From assembly GCA_028876385.1 (NCBI GenBank), contig JAGWSF010000074.1:1-33730 (forward strand): a stretch of DNA of 33,730 bases. The letters are read 5' to 3'. Made by a program: the position numbers and the translations under genes. This document shows positions 12,543-24,488 of this stretch, in pieces. This DNA is from Acidobacteriota bacterium. Lineage in GTDB: Bacteria > Actinomycetota > Acidimicrobiia > Acidimicrobiales > Palsa-688. Position 1 is the first letter of the stretch. Each line of letters starts with the position of its first letter. Below the pieces are notes generated by a model. It had not been told where the DNA came from. It saw only the letters and a list, made by a program, of their open reading frames with translations, and searched no databases.

Positions 12543-12922
12543 TGGACCGCAACCGCGCCGTCTATGTCATCTCGGTGGCTGCCGAGCTGGCCGGCATGCA
12601 CCCGCAGACACTGCGGATCTACGAGCGCAAAGGCCTCGTCGACCCGGCCCGGACCAACGGCGGCAGCCGTCGCTACAGCGAGCAGGACATCGCCCAGCTG
12701 CGCCGCATCCAGGATCTCACCGCCGCGGGTATCAACCTCGAAGGGGTGCGACGCATCCTGGAGTTGGAGGGCGAGATCAGCCGGCTGAAAGCCGAGCTCG
12801 ACGCCTGCCGGCGTCAGGCGGCCGAAGAGGTCGCCCGCACCCACCGCCAGTACCGCCGGGACCTGGTCCCGGTGCGCAACCTCCCGGATCTCTACCGCAG
12901 CGCCACCCAGAGGCGACCATGA
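12542..12922 (+). CDS. hspR: Heat-shock repressor HspR (MerR family)
   Basis: 126 residues. The N-terminal MerR-type winged helix-turn-helix ([20 protein letters not shown] followed by ERKGLVDP...[11 protein letters not shown]) is followed by an [22 protein letters not shown] helix and a short coiled coil. HspR binds HAIR inverted repeats, and such a site precedes dnaK here, so it likely represses its own operon. The start may be ATG 12542 or the preceding GTG 12539; both overlap the dnaJ stop. A perfect 7-bp hairpin begins immediately after the stop codon. Confidence 0.95.
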   Translation: MDRNRAVYVISVAAELAGMHPQTLRIYERKGLVDPARTNGGSRRYSEQDIAQLRRIQDLTAAGINLEGVRRILELEGEISRLKAELDACRRQAAEEVARTHRQYRRDLVPVRNLPDLYRSATQRRP

Positions 12923-12943
12923 GGTCCGGCCCGGGCCCGGACC
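12923..12943. terminator. Hairpin directly after hspR
   Basis: GGTCCGG (12923-12929) pairs with CCGGACC (12937-12943) around a 7-nt GC loop. The hairpin starts at the base after the hspR stop codon. It could end or attenuate the dnaK operon before clpB, although there is no U-tract. The rest of the 126-base gap to clpB is GC-rich. CACAAT at 13023-13028 is a weak -10 candidate for clpB, and I see no HAIR copy. Confidence 0.4.
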
Positions 12944-13048
12944 GCCGGGGGGCCCACCCCGGACGTCCCGCCGGGGCCCGGCCGGCGACCGATTCCCCCG
13001 GCCGGCCCCCGAGATCGAAGTTCACAATTGCGCCTCACAGGAGGAACC

Positions 13049-15616
<2,568 letters not shown>

Positions 15617-15632
15617 CCACCCTCGCCCCCAC

Positions 15633-15638
15633 TATGCT
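15633..15638 (+). promoter_or_regulatory. Putative -10 upstream of the purA leader ORF
   Basis: TATGCT with a six-base spacer to GTG 15645. The transcription start would fall on that GTG. No clear -35 is visible. Confidence 0.5.
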
Positions 15639-15640
15639 GA

Positions 15641-16990
<1,350 letters not shown>

Positions 16991-17000
16991 GGGTCCTCCG

Positions 17001-18239
17001 GTGAGGGTCTGCGTGGTCGGCTCGGGAGGCCGGGAGCACGCCCTGGCCGAAGCCCTGGCCCGTACCGCCGAAGTGGTGGTCTGCCCGGGGAACCCGGGCA
17101 TGGCCGCGCTGGGGGTCCGCTGCGTTGGCGGCCGACCCGAGGACCTCGACGCCGATCTGTTCGTCATCGGACCCGAAGCTCCGCTGGTGGAGGGACTGGC
17201 CGACCGCCTCCGGGCCGCCGGGCGGCTGGTGTTCGGACCGGGAGCCGAAGGCGCCCGGCTCGAGGGGTCCAAAGCGTGGATGAAGGGCCTCCTCGAAGGG
17301 GCCGGTGTGCCCACCGCCCGCTACGGGGTCTTCACCGAGGAGGGCGGCGCCCTCGAGTTCCTGCGGTCCCTGCCCGGCCCGTGGGTGGTGAAGACCGACG
17401 GCCTGGCCGCGGGCAAGGGCGTGCTGGTCACCGCCGAGCGGGCCCTGGCCGAAGCCGACGTGCGAGCGAAGCTGTCGGGCGCGGCGTTCGGGGACGCCGG
17501 TCGCACCGTCGTGGTGGAGGAATTCCTCGAGGGGACCGAGCTTTCGCTCATGGCTCTCTGCGACGGGCGCAGCGCTTGGCCACTGGCTCCGGCCCAGGAC
17601 TTCAAGCGGGTCGGCGACGGCGACTCGGGGCCCAACACCGGCGGGATGGGAGCGTTCAGCCCGGTGCCGGCCGCCGCCGACGTGGTGTCGCAGGTGATGA
17701 CCGAGGCGGTTCAGCCCACGCTGGACGCGCTGTCGGCGCGGGGCATCGACTACCGCGGCGTCCTCTACGCCGGGCTGATGCTGACCGCCGAGGGCCCACG
17801 GGTGCTCGAGTTCAACGTCCGTTTCGGCGACCCCGAGACGCAGGTCGTGCTGCCCCGATGGGAAGGCGATGTGGCCGCCGTCCTGGCCGCCGCGGCGTCC
17901 GGTCGGCTGTCCGACGTGGCACCCCCGGCGTTCTCGTCGCAGGCCGCGGTCTGCGTCGTGGCCGCCGCCCCCGGATACCCGTCCGGGCCCCGCACCGGAG
18001 ACGCCATCGAGGGACTCGGGGCGCTGGCCGCGATCGACGGCGTTCACGTCTACTGCGCCGGGGTGGGAGCCGGCCCCTCGGAGGGGAGCCTGGTCACCGC
18101 CGGGGGCCGGGTGCTCGGGGTGACGGCCACCGCGGCCGATCTGGAGGAGGCCCGCCGACGGGTCTACGGGGCCCTACCGGCGGTCTCGTGGCCCGGACTG
18201 CACTACCGCCGCGACATCGCCGCGGCGGGACCGCTATGA
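17001..18239 (+). CDS. purD: Phosphoribosylamine-glycine ligase (GAR synthetase)
   Basis: 412-residue ATP-grasp enzyme that joins phosphoribosylamine and glycine (second step of IMP synthesis). Seen: the N-terminal GSGGREHALAEAL nucleotide/PRA-binding motif, KTDGLAAGKGV (usually KADGLAAGKGV), QDFKRVGDGDSGPNTGGMGA, and the metal-binding LEFNVRFGDPETQ. GTG 17001 is chosen because family members begin MRVLVVG-like, matching VRVCVVG here; the frame stays open further upstream inside purA, but that part is non-homologous. Its stop overlaps the purC ATG (ATGA). Confidence 0.96.
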   Translation: MRVCVVGSGGREHALAEALARTAEVVVCPGNPGMAALGVRCVGGRPEDLDADLFVIGPEAPLVEGLADRLRAAGRLVFGPGAEGARLEGSKAWMKGLLEGAGVPTARYGVFTEEGGALEFLRSLPGPWVVKTDGLAAGKGVLVTAERALAEADVRAKLSGAAFGDAGRTVVVEEFLEGTELSLMALCDGRSAWPLAPAQDFKRVGDGDSGPNTGGMGAFSPVPAAADVVSQVMTEAVQPTLDALSARGIDYRGVLYAGLMLTAEGPRVLEFNVRFGDPETQVVLPRWEGDVAAVLAAAASGRLSDVAPPAFSSQAAVCVVAAAPGYPSGPRTGDAIEGLGALAAIDGVHVYCAGVGAGPSEGSLVTAGGRVLGVTATAADLEEARRRVYGALPAVSWPGLHYRRDIAAAGPL

Positions 18240-19168
18240 GCGGCCAGCCCGGGCCGGGCCGTCTGCCGTTGCGCCACCTGGCGTCGGGCAAGGTCCGCGA
18301 CATCTACGAACTAGACCAACAGCACCTGCTGTTCGTGGCTTCCGACCGCATGTCGGCCTTCGACGTCATCATGGCCGAGCCCATCCCCGACAAGGGACGG
18401 GTCCTCACCGCGATCACGGCCTTCTGGCTCGAGCACCTCGCCGATGTGGCCCCCAACCACCTGGTCAGCTTCGACGTACCCGAGTCCCTCGGCGACGCCG
18501 ACGCGGGGGAACTCGACCTGGCCGGCCGGGTGATGGTGGTACGGCGGGCCGAGATGCTGCCCATCGAGTGCATAGTCCGCGGCTACCTGTCAGGATCGGC
18601 GTGGGCCGAGTACCGCCGGACCCAGTCGATGCACGGCACCCCGTTGCCGGCCGGCTTGCGGCAGTCCGAGAAGCTTCCCGAACCGGTGTTCACTCCCTCC
18701 ACCAAGGCCGCCGAAGGCCACGACGTGAACATCTCCTTCGAGGCGGCCGCCGCCCTCGCCGGTGAGGAGGTGGCCGCCGAAGCCCGGCGGATCAGCCTGG
18801 CCGCCTACGGCCAGGCCGCCGACCTGGCCGCCGAGCGGGGCATCATCATCGCCGACACCAAGTTCGAGCTCGGACTGATAGACGGGAAGTTGTCCATCTG
18901 CGACGAGGTGCTGACCCCCGACTCCTCACGCTTCTGGCCGGCCGACGGCTGGCAGCCGGGGGGCACCCCTCCGTCGTTCGACAAGCAGCCGCTGCGGGAC
19001 TGGTTGGAGGCCACCGGGTGGGACAAGACGCCGCCCCCGCCGCCCCTGCCCGCCGATGTGGTCGAGGCCACCCGGGCCCGCTACGTCGAGGCCTATGAGA
19101 GGATCACGGGACGGCTCTTCGCCGACTGGCCGGGAGCCACGGCCGGAAAGGCCGGACCGGTAGAGTAG
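18236..19168 (+). CDS. purC: SAICAR synthetase
   Basis: 310 residues; condenses CAIR with aspartate using ATP. Family motifs include the early HLASGKVRDIYE, DRMSAFDVIMAEPIPDKG, the PIECIVRGYLSGSAW strand, EPVFTPSTKA and the C-terminal IIIADTKFELGLIDG with CDEVLTPDSSRFWP. The ATG overlaps the purD stop, so the pair is probably translationally coupled. The -10-like hexamer for purS (TAGAGT) lies within the last codons and the stop of this gene. Confidence 0.97.
   Translation: MSGQPGPGRLPLRHLASGKVRDIYELDQQHLLFVASDRMSAFDVIMAEPIPDKGRVLTAITAFWLEHLADVAPNHLVSFDVPESLGDADAGELDLAGRVMVVRRAEMLPIECIVRGYLSGSAWAEYRRTQSMHGTPLPAGLRQSEKLPEPVFTPSTKAAEGHDVNISFEAAAALAGEEVAAEARRISLAAYGQAADLAAERGIIIADTKFELGLIDGKLSICDEVLTPDSSRFWPADGWQPGGTPPSFDKQPLRDWLEATGWDKTPPPPPLPADVVEATRARYVEAYERITGRLFADWPGATAGKAGPVE
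19161..19166 (+). promoter_or_regulatory. Putative -10 for leaderless purS
   Basis: TAGAGT overlaps the purC stop region, with a six-base spacer to the purS GTG at 19173. It would start an mRNA exactly at the start codon. No Shine-Dalgarno sequence is seen. Confidence 0.45.
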
Positions 19169-19172
19169 GCCG

Positions 19173-19436
19173 GTGACCCGGTTCGAGGCCCTCGTCGAAG
19201 TCCAGCTGCGGCCAGGTATCTCCGATCCGCAGGGCGCCACCATAGAGAAGGCCCTCCCCGCTCTCGGTTTCGCCGGCGTCTCCGAGGTCCGCAGCGGCAA
19301 GGCCTTCCGCCTGGCCGTCGAGGCCACCGACGAGGACGCGGCGCGCCAGCAGGTGGACGATCTGTGCCGGCGGTTCCTTACCAACCCGGTCATCGAGGAC
19401 TCGGCGGTGACCATCGTCGGCCCGTCCCGCTCGTGA
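19173..19436 (+). CDS. purS: FGAM synthase subunit PurS
   Basis: 87 residues, typical for PurS, the small bridging subunit of the three-part formylglycinamidine ribonucleotide synthase (PurS-PurQ-PurL). Seen: ALVEVQLRPGISDPQGATIEKALPAL with the conserved PGISDPQG turn, and the SEVRSGKAFRL strand. It helps channel ammonia from PurQ to PurL. The gene begins with GTG four bases after the purC stop and overlaps purQ by GTGA. Confidence 0.95.
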   Translation: MTRFEALVEVQLRPGISDPQGATIEKALPALGFAGVSEVRSGKAFRLAVEATDEDAARQQVDDLCRRFLTNPVIEDSAVTIVGPSRS

Positions 19437-20125
19437 GCGCCCTCATCGGGGTCGTCCTCTTCCCGGGGACCAACTGCGAGTACGACGTCATCGAGGCCGT
19501 CGAGGCCCTCGGCGCCCGGGGCCAGCTGATCTGGCACGGGGACAGCAGCCTCGGGGCGTGCGACGCGGTGGTGCTGCCGGGCGGGTTCGCCCACGGCGAC
19601 TACCTGAGGCCCGGAGCCATCGCCCGCTTCTCCCCGGTCATGGCCGCGGTGGAGGACTTCGCCCGCCGCGGTGGGCCTGTGGTCGGTATATGCAACGGGT
19701 TCCAGGTGCTGACCGAAGCCCACATGCTGCCCGGCGCCCTCCAGAAGAACCGCGGTCTGACCTTCCTCTGCCAACCGGCCGAACTCGAGGTGGTCACGAG
19801 CCGCAGCGCGCTCACCGACGGCGTCGAGGCGGGGACCCGGCTGACGGTGCCCATCAACCATTTCGAGGGCAATTACACCTGCGATGAGCGCACCCTCGCC
19901 CAGCTTGGCGACGAGGACCGGGTGGTCCTGCGCTACCGGCAGAACCCCAACGGCTCGGTCGGTGACATCGCCGGGATCACCAACCAGGAGGGCAACGTGG
20001 TCGGGCTGATGCCCCACCCCGAACGGGCCGTGGACCCCCTCACGGGTTCCACTGACGGGGCCGTTCTCCTGTCGGCCCTGATCCGTTACGCGTCGCGGGC
20101 GGTGGTCGCCGCCACCGCCCGCTGA
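19433..20125 (+). CDS. purQ: FGAM synthase glutaminase subunit PurQ
   Basis: 230-residue class I glutamine amidotransferase that releases ammonia for PurL. The nucleophile is Cys87 in VVGICNGFQVL, and the His195/Glu197 pair lies in GLMPHPERAV. The N-terminal VLFPGTNCEYD and PGGFAHGDYLRPGAI are family-typical. The GTG at 19433 overlaps the purS stop (GTGA); the frame extends upstream through purS, but those residues are not homologous. It converges with the minus-strand 145-residue gene, with 45 bases between and no clear terminator. Confidence 0.96.
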   Translation: MSALIGVVLFPGTNCEYDVIEAVEALGARGQLIWHGDSSLGACDAVVLPGGFAHGDYLRPGAIARFSPVMAAVEDFARRGGPVVGICNGFQVLTEAHMLPGALQKNRGLTFLCQPAELEVVTSRSALTDGVEAGTRLTVPINHFEGNYTCDERTLAQLGDEDRVVLRYRQNPNGSVGDIAGITNQEGNVVGLMPHPERAVDPLTGSTDGAVLLSALIRYASRAVVAATAR

Positions 20126-20170
20126 ACCGCTTCTCTCATTGGATCATCAGCCGCCGGGAGCGCCGGTCTC

Positions 20171-20608
20171 TCAGCCCCGGGTGCGGGCGATGCCTGCCTG
20201 GCGCAGCACCGTCGCATCGACGCCGGCCGCCCGCCACGCCGCGTAGGTGATGCCTTTGCGTTCGCCGTAGCCCTTGGCCGCGCCTATGAAGTCCTTCTCC
20301 AGCGCGCCCAGGTCGACGGTCTCCTCCTTGTTGGCCAGCTCGTTCTCCAGGTTCATCTTCTCCTGCACGAGATGGACCCGGGTGAGCGGATCGGCGCCGG
20401 GGAGTTTGGCGTCTATCTGATTCAGGCGGTTCTGGATACCTTCCGAGGTACGTTTACGACCCCGCTTGGGCTTGTGGGCCTCGATGGCCTCCAAATAGCG
20501 GCGGACGGCCCGGCTCTCCTCGCGGCCGATTGCGAGGGCCTTCTTGTGTTCGGGTGACATGGCGGACTTGGCTGCTTTGGCGGCCTTAGCTGGGGACTTG
20601 ACGGGCAT
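20171..20608 (-). CDS. Conserved actinobacterial protein of unknown function, basic and helical
   Basis: 145 residues. The N-terminal ~25 residues are Lys/Ala-rich (KSPAKAAKAAKSAMSPEHKK), followed by a helical segment (REESRAVRRYLEAIEAHKPKRGRKR), a likely coiled-coil region (about 53-93) and a C-terminal motif GYGERKGITYAAWRAAGVDA ending in a VLRQAGI-type turn that looks like a small winged or SAP-like fold. I recall similar hypothetical proteins across actinobacteria but no assigned function. Its charge suggests nucleic-acid binding (inference). ATG 20608 is chosen because the upstream extension to 20791 runs through purL and has shadow-like composition. It is divergent from purL across a 100-base gap. 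Confidence 0.8.
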   Translation of the reverse strand: MPVKSPAKAAKAAKSAMSPEHKKALAIGREESRAVRRYLEAIEAHKPKRGRKRTSEGIQNRLNQIDAKLPGADPLTRVHLVQEKMNLENELANKEETVDLGALEKDFIGAAKGYGERKGITYAAWRAAGVDATVLRQAGIARTRG

Positions 20609-20695
20609 GCCATTCAGTATTTCACACCATCTTGCCTTACGCCTATCAACCATATGGTCGCCGCCACGAGTGGCTCGGTAGGCCCGAGACGGAAG

Positions 20696-20701
20696 TAACG
20701 T
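20696..20701 (+). promoter_or_regulatory. Putative -10 for leaderless purL
   Basis: TAACGT with a seven-base spacer to ATG 20709. The same hexamer and spacing occur before the HemD-like gene at 31865. No Shine-Dalgarno sequence is present. Confidence 0.55.
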
Positions 20702-20708
20702 CGCCGGT

Positions 20709-22931
20709 ATGGACGTCGACATCCACCGGGCTCTGGGCCTGACCGACGAGGAAGCGGAATCCATCGAGCGTCTGCTCGGTCGGGCGCCCAACCACCTCGA
20801 GTTGGCCCTCTACGCAGTAATGTGGAGCGAGCACTGTTCATACAAGTCCAGCCGCATCCACCTGAAGCGACTCCCCACCGAAGGCGAGAGCGTCCTGGTG
20901 GGCCCGGGGGAGAACGCCGGGGTGATCGATGCCGGTGGCGGGGTGGCGGTGGCACTTCGCATAGAAAGTCACAATCACCCTTCGGCTATTGAGCCATATC
21001 AGGGGGCGGCGACGGGGGTCGGCGGCATACTTCGTGACATATTCACTATGGGTGCTCGGCCCATAGCAATCATGGATCCCCTGCGCTTCGGACCACCGAG
21101 CGATCCCCGGTCGCGTTGGATCGCCAGTGGGGTGATATCTGGCATCTCCGGCTATGGGAATTCCGTAGGAGTTCCCACCGTCGGTGGCGAAATCGTCTTC
21201 GACGAGTGCTATGCGGACAATCCCCTGGTGAACGTCCTCTGCTGCGGCGTCTTGCCTGTGGACCGCCTGGTTCTCGGCCGAGCCACCGGCCTCGGGAACC
21301 TGGCCGTCCTGCTCGGTAGCGCCACCGGTCGTGACGGGATCGGGGGGGTGAGCGTCCTGGCCTCGGCCGGTTTCACCGGCGACGAGGAGATCGAGGCGGC
21401 CAAACGCCCGAACGTCCAGGTGGGCGACCCCTACGAGGAGAAGCGGCTGATCGAGGCCTGTCTCCAGTTACTCGACGAGGCGCTGGTGGTGGGCATCCAG
21501 GACCTCGGCGGCGCCGGCCTGGCCTGCGCGACGAGCGAGACGGCGTCGCGTGGGGGGGTGGGAATGGATGTGGACGTCACCGCCGTGCCGAGGCGCGAGC
21601 CGGGCATGGAGGCCTGGGAGGTGATGACCAGCGAGAGCCAGGAGCGGATGCTCGCCATCGTCACGCCCGAACACGTCGGGCGGGTTCTCGAGGTGTGCGC
21701 CAAGTGGGAGGTGCGGGCGACGGTCATCGGCCGGGTCACCGACTCGGGACGTCTGCGCATCCTCGAGGGCTGGGACGGCGAGGTCCTGGCCGACGTGCCG
21801 GCGTCGACCCTCCACGAGGACGCCCCGCTCTACGACCGGCCCCGCCGCCGCCCTGAGGAGGCTGACCGGCTGAGTCAGGACCTGCCGCCGACTGAAACCG
21901 ATCCGGGCGCCGACCTCCTGCGCCTGATCCGCGACCCGTCCTGGGTCTACCGCCAGTACGACCACCAGCTGTTCTTGAACACCGTGGTGGCCCCCGGTGC
22001 CGACGCCGCCCTGCTGCGGCTGCGGGGGCCGGGCGTGGCCCCCAACGACGGCCGGTCCCGGGCCATCGCCCTGTCGACCGACGGAAATCAGCGCTGGTGC
22101 GCTCTCGACCCCCGGCTCGGGACGGCTCTGACGGTGGCTGAATCGGCGCTCAACGTGGCCTGTGTCGGGGCCCGGCCGGTGGCCCTGGTCAATTGCCTCA
22201 ACTTCGGCAACCCCGAGCACCCCGAGGTGATGTGGCAGCTCTCGGAGGCCATCGACGGCATGGCCGAGGCCTGCCGGGCCCTGTCCATACCGGTGATCGG
22301 CGGCAACGTCAGCCTCTACAACGAGAGCCGCGGTCGCGACATCCACCCCACCCCGGTGGTGGGCACCCTCGGTCTGGTGGACGACCTGGAGAGGCGCCCC
22401 CCGGTGGTCGGCCTGACCGCCGGGGACGACATCCTCCTGGTGCAGGCCCCGGGGACGGCGCCGCGCTGCGACGGCTCGCGCTGGGCCGCCGAGGTCCACC
22501 ACCACCTGGGCGGCAGGTTGGCGGCCGCCGACTGGGAGGCCCACTCCCGGCTGATCTCCTGGGTGGCCGCCGAGGTCTCGTCGGGGCGGCCCCACGGTAT
22601 CCATGACGTGTCCGAAGGCGGTCTGGCGGCGGCTCTGTCGGAGATGGCGGTGGCCTCGCAGGTCGGGTACCAGGTCGACCTGGGGGAGGCGCCATCGGCC
22701 GCCGACCTGTTCGGCGAGGCCCCGTCCCGGGTGGTCCTGAGTGTCTCTGCGCCCGAGAGCGCGGCGGTCCAGGCGGGGGCCGCGGCGGCCGGTCTGGAGG
22801 CCGCGGTGATCGGCCGGGCCGGCGGCGACCGGCTGGTCGTGCCGGGCGCCTACGATCTCGGTTTGGCCGACGTCACCCGGGTGTGGCAAGAGGCACTTCC
22901 CGGTTCTCTGGCCCTGTCGGGCGACGCGTGA
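20709..22931 (+). CDS. purL: FGAM synthase large subunit PurL (small type)
   Basis: 740 residues, the length of the small PurL that works with separate PurS and PurQ. It converts FGAR to FGAM with ATP and ammonia. Motifs: [12 protein letters not shown] with His42, [20 protein letters not shown] (86-105), the second ATP-binding half with [10 protein letters not shown], and the C-terminal [12 protein letters not shown]. The stretch at about 20,950-21,240 uses many AT-rich codons (five ATA Ile within about 170 bases), unlike the rest of the gene. purF starts shortly after its stop. Confidence 0.97.
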   Translation: MDVDIHRALGLTDEEAESIERLLGRAPNHLELALYAVMWSEHCSYKSSRIHLKRLPTEGESVLVGPGENAGVIDAGGGVAVALRIESHNHPSAIEPYQGAATGVGGILRDIFTMGARPIAIMDPLRFGPPSDPRSRWIASGVISGISGYGNSVGVPTVGGEIVFDECYADNPLVNVLCCGVLPVDRLVLGRATGLGNLAVLLGSATGRDGIGGVSVLASAGFTGDEEIEAAKRPNVQVGDPYEEKRLIEACLQLLDEALVVGIQDLGGAGLACATSETASRGGVGMDVDVTAVPRREPGMEAWEVMTSESQERMLAIVTPEHVGRVLEVCAKWEVRATVIGRVTDSGRLRILEGWDGEVLADVPASTLHEDAPLYDRPRRRPEEADRLSQDLPPTETDPGADLLRLIRDPSWVYRQYDHQLFLNTVVAPGADAALLRLRGPGVAPNDGRSRAIALSTDGNQRWCALDPRLGTALTVAESALNVACVGARPVALVNCLNFGNPEHPEVMWQLSEAIDGMAEACRALSIPVIGGNVSLYNESRGRDIHPTPVVGTLGLVDDLERRPPVVGLTAGDDILLVQAPGTAPRCDGSRWAAEVHHHLGGRLAAADWEAHSRLISWVAAEVSSGRPHGIHDVSEGGLAAALSEMAVASQVGYQVDLGEAPSAADLFGEAPSRVVLSVSAPESAAVQAGAAAAGLEAAVIGRAGGDRLVVPGAYDLGLADVTRVWQEALPGSLALSGDA

Positions 22932-22945
22932 TCGCCTTCGCGTGC

Positions 22946-22951
22946 GACAAT
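22946..22951 (+). promoter_or_regulatory. Putative extended -10 for leaderless purF
   Basis: TGC precedes GACAAT, giving an extended -10-like element, with a seven-base spacer to GTG 22959. The match is weaker than the TANNNT sites elsewhere because the first base is G. Confidence 0.35.
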
Positions 22952-22958
22952 GGGGCAA

Positions 22959-24488
22959 GTGCCTGAACACCAGTCGGTAGACGCAGAGCAGCCTTCTGGC
23001 TGGCAGCCTCGCTCCGAGACCGCCGAGGACGGCTCCCCTAGGGAAGCCTGCGGGGTGTTCGGTGTGTACCTGCACCGCGACGGCGCCGGATCGGTGTCGC
23101 ACATGACCTACGACGGTCTCTACGCTCTGCAGCACCGGGGCCAGGAGTCGGCCGGGATGGCGACCACCACCGGCGACGGGGTGATGGTGGTCAAGGACAT
23201 GGGCCTGGTCACCAACGTGTTCAACGAGTACAAGCTGGCCGGGTTGCAGGGCCACCTGGCCATCGGTCACACCCGCTACTCGACCACGGGGACCTCGACG
23301 TGGCACAACGCCCAGCCGGTGTACCGGGTGACAGCCCGTAACCCGGCTCGGGTGCGCCCGGTGGAGTTCGCTCTCGGCCACAACGGCAACCTGACCAACA
23401 CGGCCCTTCTGGCCAGCGCCGCGGGCATGCTCCCCGGCACCGTCACCAGCGACAGCGACGTGATCGGCGAGTTGCTCGTGCGGGACCTCGACTCGGCCCC
23501 CGAGCGGGATCTGGTGGGCGCCCTCGAGCGCGTGCTCCCCACCCTGGCCGGCGCTTTTTCCCTGGTCGTCATGGACAATGAGCGCCTCGTCGCGGTGCGG
23601 GACCCGCACGGATACCGCCCGTTGTGCCTGGGCAAGCTGGACGAGGGTTGGGTGGTGGCGTCCGAGACCCCCGCCCTCGACATCGTCGGTGCCCATTTCG
23701 TGCGTGAGGTGGACCCGGGCGAGATGCTGGTGATCAGCGGGGAGGGGACCCGCAGCGTCTACCCGTGGCCTCCCTCGGAGGTGGATCCCAGGCTGTGCAT
23801 CTTCGAGTTCGTGTACCTCGCCCGTCCCGACAGCCGGCTCTACGGGCAGGAGTTGCACGGTGCCCGGATGCGGATGGGTGAGCTGCTGGCCGAACAGGCC
23901 CCGGTCGATGCCGACCTGGTGATGGGCGTTCCCGACTCGGGGATGCCGGCCGCCGAGGGCTACGCCCGGCGCAGCGGGATCCGCTACGGCCACGGTCTGG
24001 TCAAGAACCGGTACATCGGTCGGACCTTCATCGTCCCCGACCAGGCCCAGCGGGCCCAGGGGGTGAGGCGCAAGCTCAACCCGCTGCGCAGCGCCATCGC
24101 CGGTCAGCGTCTGATCGTGGTGGACGACTCGATCGTGCGGGGCACCACGACCCGGGCCATGGTGAGGATGCTGCGCGAAGCCGGGGCCGCCGAGGTCCAC
24201 CTGCGCATCTCCTCGCCGCCCTACCGGTGGCCGTGCTACTACGGGTTGGACACCGGGACCCGCTCCGAGTTGATCGCCGCCAACATGACGGTCCCTGAGA
24301 TCGAGGACTTTCTCGGAGCCGACAGCCTGGCCTACCTGAGTCTCGACGGGCTCAAGCGGGCGACGGGAGCGGTCGGAGCCGGCTTCTGCGACGCCTGCCT
24401 GACCGGCGTCTACCCCACTCCGCCCCTCCCGGCCAGCGTCGAGGTCCAGCTCGGTCGCAAGGAGCCGGTCGGTACCCGCCTTGTCTGA
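22959..24488 (+). CDS. purF: Amidophosphoribosyltransferase PurF (Fe-S type)
   Basis: About 509 residues; the committed step that makes phosphoribosylamine from PRPP and glutamine. A short propeptide precedes the conserved CGVFGVY; Cys31 would become the N-terminal nucleophile after self-cleavage, as in the Bacillus-type enzyme. The PRPP site LIVVDDSIVRGTTTR is intact. Cysteines in RLCIFEFVYLARPDS, RWPCYYGLDTG and the GFCDACLTGVYP CxxC pair match the four [4Fe-4S] ligands of the B. subtilis enzyme, so oxygen sensitivity is expected. Start: ATG 22950 is also in frame, but it overlaps the -10-like GACAAT and lacks a Shine-Dalgarno. Its end overlaps the purM start. Confidence 0.95.
   Translation: MPEHQSVDAEQPSGWQPRSETAEDGSPREACGVFGVYLHRDGAGSVSHMTYDGLYALQHRGQESAGMATTTGDGVMVVKDMGLVTNVFNEYKLAGLQGHLAIGHTRYSTTGTSTWHNAQPVYRVTARNPARVRPVEFALGHNGNLTNTALLASAAGMLPGTVTSDSDVIGELLVRDLDSAPERDLVGALERVLPTLAGAFSLVVMDNERLVAVRDPHGYRPLCLGKLDEGWVVASETPALDIVGAHFVREVDPGEMLVISGEGTRSVYPWPPSEVDPRLCIFEFVYLARPDSRLYGQELHGARMRMGELLAEQAPVDADLVMGVPDSGMPAAEGYARRSGIRYGHGLVKNRYIGRTFIVPDQAQRAQGVRRKLNPLRSAIAGQRLIVVDDSIVRGTTTRAMVRMLREAGAAEVHLRISSPPYRWPCYYGLDTGTRSELIAANMTVPEIEDFLGADSLAYLSLDGLKRATGAVGAGFCDACLTGVYPTPPLPASVEVQLGRKEPVGTRLV

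Noticed and set aside
13028..13048. TTG start 21 bases upstream of clpB
   Set aside because: No Shine-Dalgarno before it, while ATG 13049 has AGGAGG, and the protein then begins like other ClpB N-domains.
22950..22952. ATG start for purF
   Set aside because: Possible, but it lies on the -10-like GACAAT and lacks a Shine-Dalgarno; GTG 22959 fits the leaderless pattern better. The difference is three residues in a cleaved propeptide.
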